Shown: in pieces, positions 33,732-44,902 of the stretch | Layout: the number at the start of each line of letters is the position of its first letter | Position numbering within the stretch: the stretch's first letter is position 1 | Assembly (NCBI RefSeq): GCF_030272615.1 | Contig: NC_081415.1 | Span: forward strand, 509,795,373 to 509,859,372 | Source: Cryptomeria japonica | Taxonomy: Eukaryota; Streptophyta; Pinopsida; Cupressales; Cupressaceae | DNA: 64,000 nucleotides | Direction of reading: 5' to 3' | Notes under the pieces: model-generated | Seen by the model: only the letters and a program-made list of their open reading frames with translations | What the model was told of the DNA's origin: nothing | Database searches by the model: none | Made by a program: the position numbers and the translations under genes

Positions 33732-36564
33732 AAGGCCTAGAAAGCCTGAAGGTGGCTGGGGCCGATCATCATTAAGCCGGTTGTGAAACACAGAGACAAA
33801 AGGATTCCTATCGAAAACAGGGTTTCGATGAACCGATGGAGGATTACATCGGCATGGAAGGTAAAGCTTTCGATGAAAATGAGGAGATCACTGAAACCAC
33901 AAGGCTCATTGACGATAAGGATGGTTTCATCAAAACAAAGTAACATCGATGAAACATGGCATTTCGAAGGAAGATGAACTGATGCCACCGAAGTGTATGA
34001 TTCCATCGAAACGACAATGCACTATGGAAGTTTTCTATAAAAAAATGAAATCAAACATGCCCTTAAGAACTTCGATAGAACCCTTGAAACTTCCACTGAC
34101 ATTAGAATCCTAAAAGTTATTGGCCAAACCAAAGCCATCGGATATACACACTAACCTCTCACCGAAATGTCTAGTTTGACTGAAATGGTACACCTGTTGT
34201 ATCGAAGAAACCTATCGATGTTTCATTGAGATGATTTAGCGAACAGACTTGGGCCTCGATGAACTTCAAAAGGGACTTATCGAAAGCATTATTTTTCATC
34301 GATAGAAGGTATATCGAAGAAACCAAAGGAGGTTCCGTTGATGAAGCAAGGCTGCCGAAGAAACTACGGTATCGGTAGGACATGTAAAGAATTCATCGAA
34401 GAAGATAGTTCTACTGAAATGATGAGATCGAAGAAACTGGGGAAGGTTTCATAGATAGGACTTTTCGAGAAAAGAAAGGTGTCGAAGAGATACTAAAGTT
34501 ATTGGCCCACAGTGACAGTTTCATCGAAAGACAAAAGGTCGATAAAACATAAGAGATTTTCATCGGTAACATGCCATTGGTAAAAACAAAAGGTCGAAAG
34601 AAGATATTCTTCTTTCACCGACATAAGGAATTTCATCGATGCCAATGCAAAAGCCGGATAATGAGGAACCATTATCGATAAACTTAAAGATCGATAGGCC
34701 GGTTGTGAAACGCAGTGACAAAAGGATTCCTATCGAAGACAGGGTTTCGATGAACCGATGGAGGATTACATCGGCACGAACACGTAAGGTAAAGCTTTCG
34801 ATGAAAATGAGGAGATCGATGAAACCACAAGGCTCATTGACGATAAGGATGGTTTCATCGAAACAAGGTAACATCGATGAAACATGACATTTCGAAGGAA
34901 AATAAAGTGATGCCACCGAAGTGTATGATTCCATCGAAACAACAGTGCGCTACGGAAGTTTTCTATAGAAAAAGGAAATCAAACATGCCCTTAAGAACTT
35001 CGATAGAACCCTTGAAACTTCCACCGACATCAGAATCCTAAAAGTTATCGGCCAAACCAAAGCCATCAGATGTACACACTAACCTCTCACCGAAATGTCT
35101 AGTTTGACTGAAATGGTACACTTGTTGTATCGAAGAAACCTATCGATGTTTCATCGATAAGATGATTTATCGAACAGACTTGGGCCTCGATGAACTTCAT
35201 AAGGGACTTATCGAAAGCATTATTTTTCATCGATAAAAGGTATATCGAAGAAACCAAAGGAGGTTCTGTCGATGAAGCAAGGCTGCCGAAGAAACTACGG
35301 TATCAGTAGGACATGTAAAGAATTCATCGAAGATGATAGTTCTACCTAAATGATGAGATCGAAGAAACTGGGGAAGGTTTCATCTATAGGACTTTTCGAG
35401 AAAAGAAAGGTATCGAAGAGATACTAAAGTTATTGGCCAACAGTGACAGTTTCATCGAAAGACAAAAGATCGATAAAACATAAGAGATTTTCATCGATAA
35501 CATGCCATTGGTAAAAACAAAAGGTCGAAAGAAGATATTCTTCTTTCACCGACATAAGGAATTTCATCGATGCCAATGCAAAAGCGGGATAATGAGGAAC
35601 CATTATCGATAAACTTAAAGATTGATAAGACGGTTGTGAAATGCAGCAACAAAAGGATTCCTATCAAAAACAAGGTTTTGATGAACCGATGGAGCATTAC
35701 ATGGACACGAACGCGTAAGGTAAAGATTTCGATGAAAATGAGGAGATCGATGAAACCACAAGGCTCATTGACGATAACAATGGTTTCATCGAAACAAAGG
35801 TAACATCGATGAAACATGACATTTTAGAGGAAGATAAAGTGATGGCACCAAAGTGTATGACTCTAAGAAATTATGAAAGTGAGAAAAGGCATATATACCT
35901 TCAGATAAATGAAGAGATGGATAAAAAAGGATTTAAGCCGATATTCAATTATGAAAGATCAGTAAACTTCAAGAGACTAATAAGAATATATATAATAAAA
36001 AATATAATTATATCAAAAAATATATAAATATAAGTATATATATAAATATGAATATATATGACTATATATATATATATATAGCTATAAATGTGAATCAAGG
36101 ATCTAACTTAATATAGGTGTTAAGATATATATATATATATATATATGCCAATGAGAGGCTGAATATGAGGATGGATGACTGAATCAAGGTGAGGGTCTGA
36201 TGATGAATGTTCCCAGATAAGTATATACAAAAATATTAGACAAGGGGCTTCTCCTTGGGATAAAGGATGGAAGACTAAATGGGTATGAAGGAGAGGAATA
36301 AAAATATATGATTGAGATTTGTGTTTTAATGATTATATCCGACCATGGATTGAGCCTAACTACCTGAGTTAAAGTCTGGGAGAACAGATATATGGGCATA
36401 TTTAAACTGAATGTTTGTCTGAGTATCTATACGTAAATATATGGGGCAAGAAGAGGAATAAATAAGGGGGTTAAAACAGAGTCTGGGCAAGAGAAACATA
36501 AGGGGATGAAAGGAGAAACATGCTAACGACCACTTAAGACACGAAAACAAAAGAGGGGGTTGCC
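32784..36564 (-). other. LINE 3' untranslated region, unusually long
   Basis: Between the ORF2 stop and the poly(A) tail are 3.8 kb without a supported gene. The part nearest the tail (32784-33100) looks like ordinary LINE 3' UTR. The middle contains (TA)n tracts (about 33672-33729, 36062-36081, 36126-36147) and the 0.92-kb tandem repeat. Part of it could be a separate insertion, but I see no termini or target duplication that would prove it. Confidence 0.5.
33735..35875. repeat. Tandem repeat of about 0.92 kb, TCGA-rich, about 2.3 copies
   Basis: The anchor GGTTGTGAAA with its flanks recurs at 33779, 34701 and 35632, giving periods of 922 and 931 bp. The units stay highly similar throughout, and the third is cut short near 35875. 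Within a unit more than 20 TCGA words occur, mostly as ATCGATGAAA, ATCGAAGAAAC or TTCGATAGAA variants, every 20-50 bp. This suggests that the unit itself grew from a short degenerate repeat. The open frames inside (60-125 codons) recur with the unit and carry no domain. Confidence 0.85.
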
Positions 36565-39500
36565 TTAAGGTGGCACAGACAGGAGATTGATGCCATCGGC
36601 TCCCAAGTTGGCCAACTCATCCGCTCTTTTATTGCCCTCCCTATAAATATGATTGACTGTGAACCTATCAAAATCTCTGCATAAGTCAAGAGCTTTTGAT
36701 AGCAAAGTATTTAGTCTCCAATTAGGCATACTACCTTTCCTTAGAGCATTGACAATTATAGCCGAATCTCCTTCAATTTCCAAGTTCTTAACTCCTAGTT
36801 TCCTACATAAATGCAGACCCTCCACCAGGGCCATAAGTTCCGCCCAATTGTTGGTGTTGATGCCAACCAGAGAGGCAAGGGTTGCTAGTTCCTTGCCTTC
36901 CCAATTATGAACAACACATCCTATCCCTGCTTGCCCTGGGTTGCCACGAGATGCCCCATCAAAGTTTAGCTTCACCCAGCCTTCGCCTGGGGGCTGCCAT
37001 CTGCATGCATCCCTTGATCGAAGACTTGCAATAGGACCATCTCCTACAAAGGGAGGAAAGGATAAGCCTTTCCAACGTTTTTTCATCTTTTCATCCCAAT
37101 AAGTGATAGAGGCATTCTTCAATGAGCCTGATGACAGTCGGTTGTTCATGAGCTCAGTGATAGCTGACTCTATCCTGTTAATGATTTTGGGAACCTCTAG
37201 TTTTTCATTCTTGAAGAGACGTCTATTTCTCTCCATCCATAGTTCCCACATAATGGAAGAAGGAAGAGCTGTCCATAAACCTTCAAAGAGACAACCACGC
37301 CTGAGGAGAGGCCATGCCTTGAGCATTCCAAAGATGGTGTGGGGGAAGGCCGCAAACCATTCAAGCTTGTTGGTGAACTAGATCCAACATTTGTGAGCAA
37401 AGGGGCTGTTAAGGAGGATATGATTGGTATCTTCCTCGTCTGCCTCGCAAAGAGGACATCCACTAGGGCCCTCATACCCCATTCTTCTAAATTTGTTCAC
37501 AGTTAGGAGCCTGTTCTAAACCGCAAGCCAGGAGAAGATCCTTGCCTTAGGCATACAGTATTTATCCCAGCAAAGTTTCAAGGGAAGCTCAGTTATAGGT
37601 CTTATAAACGATTTGGAGATGAGAGAGTACCCATCCTTGGAGTTGTATTCTCCTCTTAGGGAGCCGTCCCGGACGAGTTTGTCCTCATTCTGACCTAAGG
37701 CAATGTTCCTTGATTTAAGAATTGCCATAAGTTTTTGTTTATCCCTTACTGGGATATCCTATTTTCTTTCTCGATCCACTGCCAACCAGCCCCATCCTCT
37801 GAAGGGTAGATATAGTTGTTTAACAGGGGTCCTCTATGAGATTCAAGAAGGATACGAGTAGCACCAAAGTCATGGATATTATCAATAGCCTTATATCCAC
37901 CCCATGAATCTGACCAGAAAAGAGCTTTATCCCTGGACCCCAGTTTCCAAGTAAGTTTGTCAAAGATAATCCTCTTGCAGTCTAACATAAAATTCCATAG
38001 GCAGGACCCTCTGGGAGGGTTGGTTTCTCTGAAGATTTGGATAGGATTCCCTCCATTAAGGTATTTGTGGTGCAGCAAGCGAGCCCATTTGAGGTGGGGG
38101 GTTCTGAACATCCTCCAGACCAACTTGGCACCCAAGGCTTTGCCTTGATCACGAAGGTTTTTAATGCCAACTCCTCCTTCTTCTTTAGGTTTGCATATCT
38201 TGTCCTAGGATATGAGTGATATTTTACGGTTGTCATTAGCACCTTGCCAAAAGAAAGTCCTAAGATGCTTGTTGAGCTTTGCAAGTTTAGAATTAGATAA
38301 ATGTTGACAGGAGAGCTGGTAAATGGGCATAGCTGACAAGACCGATGTAACCAAGGTTGCTCTACCTGCAGATGAGAGCCATTTTCCTTTCCAAGTGTTA
38401 ATCCTAGACTTGATTTTATCTACCAAGTTGTCCCATAATTTTGAGGGTCTTCTACCCTTGTTAAGGGGAATGCCTAGGTATTTGCAAGGAAGAGTTCCTT
38501 CACTAATCTCCAGGACATTGTTGATCACTTTTGCTAAGGAGGGGTCTATGTTGAACATAAAAACTGCAGACTTGGCCAGATTCACCTCTTGACCCGAGGC
38601 TAGCATATAGGAATTAAGGATGCCTTTGAAGGCACTCGCTTCCCTTACACTTCCTTGCCCAAAAAGCATCGTGTCGTCGACAAATTGCTGGTGGGTAAAG
38701 GGAGGGAGGCCGCTGGTAATGGGGATTCCTTGGATCCCACCTTCCTCTTTGGCCTTAGAGATGGATCTACCTAGGGCTTCAGCCATGATGATGAAGAGGA
38801 AGGGGGACATAGGATCTCCTTGCCTGAGCCCTCTTGAGCTGCTGAAGAAACCTTCCGGGGGACCATTAACCAAGACCGAGAATTTGGGGGTGGATATACA
38901 TTCAAAGATTATGTTGATCTAGGATTTGGAAAATCCAAAGGCCTCCAGGCATTTACATAGGAAGCGCCAATCAACTTTGTCGTAAGCTTTTCTTATGTCT
39001 AATTTGACTAGCATACTTGGGGCCCTGTTGAGCTGGACCGAATGAATGGCTTCGTGGGCTATAATAACCCCATCATAGATTGATCTATCTGCTACGAAGC
39101 CGGTTTGTTCTTCACTAATGATAATGGGGAGAAGATTTTGGAGTCTGGCTGCTAGGGTTTTGGTTAAGAGTTTGTACAGAGTGTTGCAAAGGGCTATTGG
39201 TTTGAAGTCCTTAAAGCTTTCAGGATTCTCTTTTTTGGGGATGAGAACTAGGGAGGTATTATTGATTTCTTTGAGAATCTTACCAGAGTTCCTAATACCT
39301 TCTAAGGCGTCTGTGATCTCTGTCCCCATAAAACCCCAACATTTTTGGAAAAAGCTAGTGGGGAAGCCATTCGGGCCCGGGGCCTTGTGGGGATTCATCT
39401 TCATAAGGACAGATTTAACCTCCTCCTCAGAGAATTTCTTTGACAGGATTTTGTTGTGGTCATCGTTAATGAGTTTTGGAAGATTCTTGATAATATTGAG

Positions 39501-40507
39501 TTGGCCACTGAGGTTGGAGCCTTCAATATTGTTTAAGATTTTATCAAAAAACCTTGCTGCCTTGGAGGCAACATCATCCGGTTCAGATAGGATGGAACCC
39601 TGGCAATTCTTAATTTTAGAAATTCGATTGACCCATCGCCTCTGCTTAGTACTATTGTGGAAAAACTTAGTATTTTGGTCCCCATCACTCAACCAAGTCT
39701 CCCTCGATTTTTGTTTCCAAAAGATCTCTTCATTTGAGAGTGTCTTTTCATACTCAGAGAGTAGAGCCTTTTCGTTGAGGAAGAGATGTTCATCCATCCC
39801 CTTCTCAAGAACCTCAATGTTAACATTCTTAAGATCATTTTCTATTAGGAGTTTTTTATCGAAAATATTTCCAAAATTAGTCCTGTTCCATTCTAAGAGC
39901 TTCCTTTTGATAAGCTTTAACTTGCTTGTGATAATAAACATCTTCGAACCAGAGAAAACAGAGCTTCTCCACCAGTTCTCAATTAAGTTTAAAAAGTTAT
40001 CATCTCTGAACCACATGCTCTCAAATTTGAAGGGACATTTTTTGGGGGAGTGGTCAAATAATAAGATTAGTTGGAGTGGGAAATGGCCGGATCCTGCTAA
40101 TGGGAGGGGTTCTGCATTCAGGGTAAAGTTAAGCACCGAGAGCCCCCCATGGATAAAGAATCTATCTAGTTTCTCAGCAATATTACAAAAACCAAGCCTT
40201 CTGTTGTTCCAGGTGAAGGCATTTTCTGCCGTTTGGATTTCCAATAGGGAGTTCCTATTGATCCAATGATTGAAATGTACAGCCGTTGGAGGAAGTTTGT
40301 TGCTGCCTCCTCTTTTGTCTGCTACCTTAGTGATAGCATTGAAATCTTCCCCAATGATGCATACATCATTTGGGAAACTTCTGAGGAAAGACTCCAGTTC
40401 CAATTTTGCTTAATCTCTAAAGGTGTAAACGAGATGAATCTAGAGTCCGAAATGATGGCTAAGCCCCCTGAGGCCCCTGTAGTAGGGGAGTGCTTTAGCT
40501 GTCTAAC
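36565..40507 (-). pseudogene. LINE ORF2: endonuclease C-terminus, RT, zinc finger, RNase H
   Basis: After the solo LTR the endonuclease resumes (TTGASGGLAIISDSRF). It loses part of its middle through a deletion with frameshift near 40410, then shows IGEDFNAI and GSGHFPLQL. There the usual catalytic Asp of the SDH motif is Gly. RT motifs follow: PGPNGFPTSFFQKCW, LVLIPKKENPESFKDFKPI, KLDIRKAYDKVDW, SRGLRQGDPMSPFLF and catalytic QFVDDTMLFG. A zf-RVT-like finger (GPSGCPLCEADEEDTNHIL) and a plant RNase H (NFDGASRGNPGQAGIG, NNWAELMALVEGL, IEGDSAIIVNAL, NKRADELANLG) end the protein. Stops at 38919, 38205 and 37516 and a frameshift near 37740 kill it. RNase H at the C-terminus is known in plant L1 elements. 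Confidence 0.88.
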
Positions 40508-40512
40508 GCCTA
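40508..40512 (+). repeat. Left TSD of the solo LTR in the LINE
   Basis: GCCTA is repeated at 42645-42649. Removing the LTR and one copy restores a continuous endonuclease frame. Confidence 0.92.
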
Positions 40513-42644
40513 TGTAATGTCCCCACTTTGGACATTGGATTATTGTGATTAAATAAGTACGATAATTAAAACATTTATTAATTAACATTTAATAATATTG
40601 GAAAATTGTCTCATTTATGAGACTTCACGATTTTCCTCGTAAGTGAGAGGGTTATCATAACCCCACATCCTGGTGATGTAATTAATAATAGATTTTGTGA
40701 TTCTTCATCATAATAATAAATTATCATTTATTATGTAATTAATAATTGATGTAATAATATTAATAGTAATAGTAATCATTCATTAATATAAAAATAATAT
40801 TAATATCATAATAATACTGTCATGTTCCCTCCTAGATAGTTATATATATAATTATTATTGATTAATATAATAACTACCAAAAAAATGATTATTTGGAATT
40901 TATTTATTTATTAAATATTATTATTTAATTAATATTTATTAATGTTTATTACTAGTAATATCTTGAAATATTCAAATAAAAAAGATAAATTAATATATTA
41001 TTATAAACACAATTTATTAATAGATATCCTTGTTTATTAGTATTTATTATTAACACCCTTGTAATTATTAATATTCATGTGTATTAATGTTCATTATTAT
41101 TAATAATCATATTTATTATTAATGTGTGAATGAGTATCCACAATTTATTAATAATTGATGCCATTATAATTAATGTTCATATTTATTAATTCATTTTATT
41201 AATGTTCATGTTTATTAATATTCACTACCCATTCCTTACCCACGATAGTCAATCATTTTAATGCACCAATCTGCATTTAATTAGAATAGACATGACCCAT
41301 TTGTGAGACACGTATGGAGAAGTGGGGCTTTTTGGGAGGGGTCACAACCGGTCAATGGTCTTAAATACCATTGACCCTTCCTCTCCTACGGATATAGAGC
41401 ATACCGTCAAAAAGGGGAAGAAGGAGAGACTCAGTGAAGGAAAAATACCACAGTCACGAACTTCTGGAAACCCAAGGCGGAAGTCTCAGGTACGTATGCA
41501 CACTCAGGAAGTTAGTGAATCCGTTCAGAGGTTTAATTACTCAGTCGGTCACTGCATCCTATTAATACAATAATACTATGATTACAATTTACCAAATCCA
41601 TATATTATGATAATAATATGAACTACATAAAGATGTGAATCGTTTTATCTAATCCATACCATACGATAACGAAACAAGAAGGAACATTATCAGCACATAC
41701 GTAGTAACCATATGAGGGTTTTCGGACAGGTAAGAGCCCATCCGCCTAAAGATTCAATTCAGTTATTGTTTATAATTCTACAAAATCAGTACGTTTTCAA
41801 ATGTTCATAGTTTAATTCTCTGATAATAAGACAGATAAGGGTCTGTAAGAAACAGACCGTATTACTTAAATCCTTAACACGCATGGATAAGTTAACAGTG
41901 AAATGAAATTCAATATCTAAAGGAATTGTATTAACTTAATGATCTGTGAATGATATGATATTAATAAAAGGAAAACCATAATTAAGAAGGGAAGAATATA
42001 CTGGTTAATTATTCACAAAATTAATATACATCAAGGAATTAAATAGATGAAAATGTTTTATAACAATTGATTATAAAATGAGCCTCTAAACTGTATGTAG
42101 GAAACTACTGAAAATGAACACCTGTCTGGGAGGACAGCAGACGTGTAGGAGGGATAGTGACCACCCAAGTAGACCACCTACAGGTTCATGTAAGATCAGT
42201 AGGCCAGTTGGGCATGTGACTGCTACTGGATTTGGGCCTGGCAGAATTAAGCCCCTTCTACCATCTGCTGCCACTTTGACATAATTTAACAAATTAAGTT
42301 GTGGGACAAGGGATGATCAAGGGGATAAGACCCACGCCACAATAAGTAAGCCAAAAGGGCATGATGACTGCTTTTGGATCCAGAGTGGGACGGGTGGGCT
42401 AACCAGATCATACCCTGTGTCTTCCCAATTTAAGTAATCAAGGAATAATATTCACAAACTGTTTAAGAAGTAATTAATTCAAGACTCAGCTGCATATGTA
42501 TAACTTATAAGAAAATATTTTCTGTATGAATTAGTAGGTTTTCCTTGGAGGAGAGTTACTTTTTGTTCCATTTCTGACTTATCTTTTTAATCAAAAATTC
42601 AGGCAAACATCTTTGAGCTTATATATTGAGTAAGGGACATTACA
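40513..42644 (+). repeat. Solo LTR (2132 bp) in the LINE endonuclease
   Basis: The ends TGTAATGTCC…GGGACATTACA and an exact 5-bp TSD show a solo LTR left by LTR-LTR recombination. A splice-donor-like CAG|GTACGT at 41487-41495, after a leader-like block with TTAAATACC near 41361, suggests plus orientation. Most of the rest is AT-rich and the LTR has no gene. The family differs from the 46835 family in its body but shares the termini and the leader organisation. Confidence 0.88.
41487..41495 (+). promoter_or_regulatory. Splice-donor-like site in a solo LTR
   Basis: CAG|GTACGT lies about 130 bp downstream of a TATA-like TTAAATACC, in the position seen in the other long LTRs of this window. Confidence 0.35.
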
Positions 42645-42800
42645 GCCTAGTTTTTTCTCAAAAAGGACTATCTCAGAGGAGTTCATTTTGGTTTCTTGGA
42701 TTAACATTATATCTGGTTTAGAATCAGAGATGCAGCGCTTTAAGATGCGCTGTTTGTTAGGGGCATTCAGACCCCTAACATTCCATGTTATGATTTTCAT
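42645..42800 (-). pseudogene. LINE ORF2 start: endonuclease N-terminus
   Basis: The frame begins MKIITWNVRGLN, the classic start of a LINE AP-endonuclease, and contains the catalytic-Glu segment LIQETKMN. It runs 52 codons into the solo LTR. The start codon overlaps the ORF1 stop in ATGA. The frame is in phase with the continuation at 40507. Confidence 0.9.
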
Positions 42801-44450
42801 GGCTCTCTGGGGAGGAACTTCCCCTCCCCTGCATTAAAAAGAGTAGATATTTTAGCCTGACCCTTGGCATCTCCATCCTTTGATCTTAGTTCAGCAAGGG
42901 ATCTCCTAGCTCTTCTCTTACTGTGTTTAGCACAGTCAGGAGAGTCTTTGCTTCTGTCAGAGCTGAGAATGCCTAGAGTATTTGGGTTATCGTTTTCTAA
43001 GTTATCTAATGCTATAAATAGATCATTAGTTTCTAAGTTGACTCTAGAAACATCCACTAGATTTTTGACTAAGAAACCCCTTTGTCTTTCCAACTCCTCA
43101 TCATCACAAATTTTAGCAACCAATTGATCCATGAGGTCGTTTACTACTTCCCCTACAAAATTGGCAATGATGTTAACTTCCCTAGCCACACGATCACTCT
43201 TAGATTCTACAATTGTATTTGAAATAGCTTTCAAAGGTGGAGAGCGAGCCTTTGCCTCCTCAAAGCCCTCCAATCTTGAGGCTAGAGAGATTGGATGATC
43301 TTGCAAGGATGCCAATCCTGGATCCGAGGAAAGCCTATCCATCATTGTTAATTGCTCAGAGGTAATTAGTTCAATTAAAGGGGGAGACCCCAAGGGATTC
43401 AGCTTTTCTGGTGGAATGAGAGAGCTAGATGATGACATATTTGTCAGACCGAGCTGCTCTTTTTGAGGGATAACCTCATTGATTTCACCATCTTCCAGAT
43501 CTCAATCCCTGAGAAGGGAGTCATCTATAGGTGAATTTATAGTTAGCAGTGGAGGAAGAGGGGAGCGAGAGGGCTTAACAGGAGAGCTATGAGGGCATAG
43601 GTCTGAGGTGAGATTAGGGTTATTATCAATCTTATAGCCCTCTAGGGTGAAACCCCCTCCTTCCATGAAACTGAATGGTGCGCCATTAGACATGAGCAAC
43701 GATTTAGGGAAAGGTTTCTCGAAGGGGATCTTCCTTGGCATAGAATCTTCAAAAGAACCATTATAAAAGGGTAATTCTAGGGTTAAACAAGATTTATCGC
43801 ATTTCAGAGTTATAGGCTCTAAAGATTTAATGTTAATATTCATTTTAACAATTAGGAGCTGGTTAAAGAAGCTTAGGGCTGATTTTTTGACTTCTACAAA
43901 TTTACCTATTTTGTTGCCTATTATTCTTAAAAAATCATTATTTCGCAATTGTACAGGAAATTTATCCAGTGAAATTGCTCTATTAACCATGCAGGAATTG
44001 AATTGAGATGGGAGAAAGAGAGGTTGCCATTCCCAGCAATCAAACCCTAGACCCTTAAATGTTAATATATCCCCGTTTAACAATGAATTTCTCAGACTCT
44101 GATTACCACATTCAATAGCCAAGAAATTATCAGGAAGGATGTCAATTTTTACCTGGTTATTGAAAGAAGATGACACCCCGTTGGCAATTTGTTCAAACGG
44201 GATCCCCCAACCTTTCCACCAAGCAAAGATCATTTTTTGCGCTGCAATGCATTTGATACCTGGCGTGGGTATGATTATCAATTTCAATGACCAACCCGTT
44301 AGGAGAAGCTGGGGAATTTGAAGGTAGATCTGACAATGGGTGCTCGACTTCCTTGGAATTGTGACAACCAGGGGTTTCCATATCCTCTGAAAATTTACCC
44401 AAAGATTTTCATGAAGGAAAAATATGGCAAGCAGAGGAACTCTTTGACTG
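42797..44450 (-). pseudogene. LINE ORF1 (RNA-binding protein), broken
   Basis: The central part matches the DUF4283 type found in plant LINE ORF1 proteins (KMIFAWWKGWGIPFEQIA, then DCWEWQPLFLPSQF and NDFLRIIGNKIGKFVEV). No CCHC knuckle follows. The C-terminal part is Ser/Asp-rich and ends in a basic stretch (SKRRARRSLAEL). A TGA at about 43502 splits the two parts in one frame, and a frameshift near 44290 separates the N-terminus (…GLVIEIDNHTHARYQ). ORF1 would coat the LINE RNA. Its stop overlaps the ORF2 start. Confidence 0.75.
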
Positions 44451-44820
44451 GTTAGGTTTTACAAAACCCTCCTCCCGACAATGACTGGAATTCTGTTTGG
44501 GGCCGTTTGGTTGCCCTAAAGCCCTATTATTTCTGCGGCTCACCAAATGCCAATCTTGATCCCGGCCCTTGTAGAGAGGGGGGGGGAGCCCTAACCGCAT
44601 TAACCAAAGAGTATTTTGTTTTTGCAAAGAAGGCCTCTTGATCGCGGGTCCGTGATATGACCCTTCCAAGATCCTCAGTCCCGGAGTTATTAGCCAAAAC
44701 AACGAAACGATTTGCAGAGCCTCTATAATTTCCCCGCAGCGGATAAGAACGCTCAAAAAAGGATGTCGATGCATTGCATCGCTTTTTCGCATGCAGAGGC
44801 ATTTTTGCACGCAGAGTTTC
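44451..44820 (-). pseudogene. 5' part of LINE ORF1
   Basis: A basic open frame (…LRAKMPLHAKKRCNAST…SYPLRGNYRGSANRFVVL…) is open right up to the LINE 5' junction and stops near 44527, ahead of frameshifted ORF1 sequence. An ATG is created by the flanking target sequence. Whether the native start lay further upstream, and this copy is 5'-truncated, cannot be decided. Confidence 0.55.
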
Positions 44821-44834
44821 CATATATTTTTTAC
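44821..44834 (+). repeat. Target-site duplication at the LINE 5' end
   Basis: catatattttttac pairs with 32759-32772 with one mismatch. It overlaps the left arm of the palindrome that starts at 44829. Confidence 0.8.
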
Positions 44835-44896
44835 TTTACATAAAAATAAATATATATTATTTAAATAATATATATTTATTTTTATGTAAAGTAAAA
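44829..44896. repeat. 68-bp perfect palindrome, no spacer
   Basis: Two 34-base arms (TTTTACTTTACATAAAAATA… and its exact reverse complement) meet without any loop at 44862/44863. With one mismatch the symmetry extends to about 44823-44902. It is AT-only apart from the TTTAC/GTAAA motif in each arm. Confidence 0.9.
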
Positions 44897-44902
44897 GATA
44901 TA

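Larger units (their letters stand above)
32773..44820 (-). mobile_element. L1-type LINE retrotransposon with C-terminal RNase H
   Basis: On the minus strand there is ORF1, then ORF2 (endonuclease, RT, zinc finger, RNase H), a long 3' region and an 11-nt poly(A) (T run at 32773-32783), flanked by a 14-bp TSD. The terminal sequence just before the tail (CTTTGGCCTCGGCC on the minus strand) is typical of plant LINE 3' ends. The element is split by a solo LTR at 40513-42644. Without it the length is about 9.9 kb, long for a plant L1 because of the 3.8-kb 3' part. ORF1 is open to the 5' junction, so the element may be slightly 5'-truncated. It is defective through stops, frameshifts and an endonuclease deletion. 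Confidence 0.9.

Noticed and set aside
39118-40269. 383-codon open frame on the plus strand
   Set aside because: It lies exactly antisense to LINE ORF2 (RT region) and has the composition of a reverse-complement shadow. The minus strand carries clear RT motifs.
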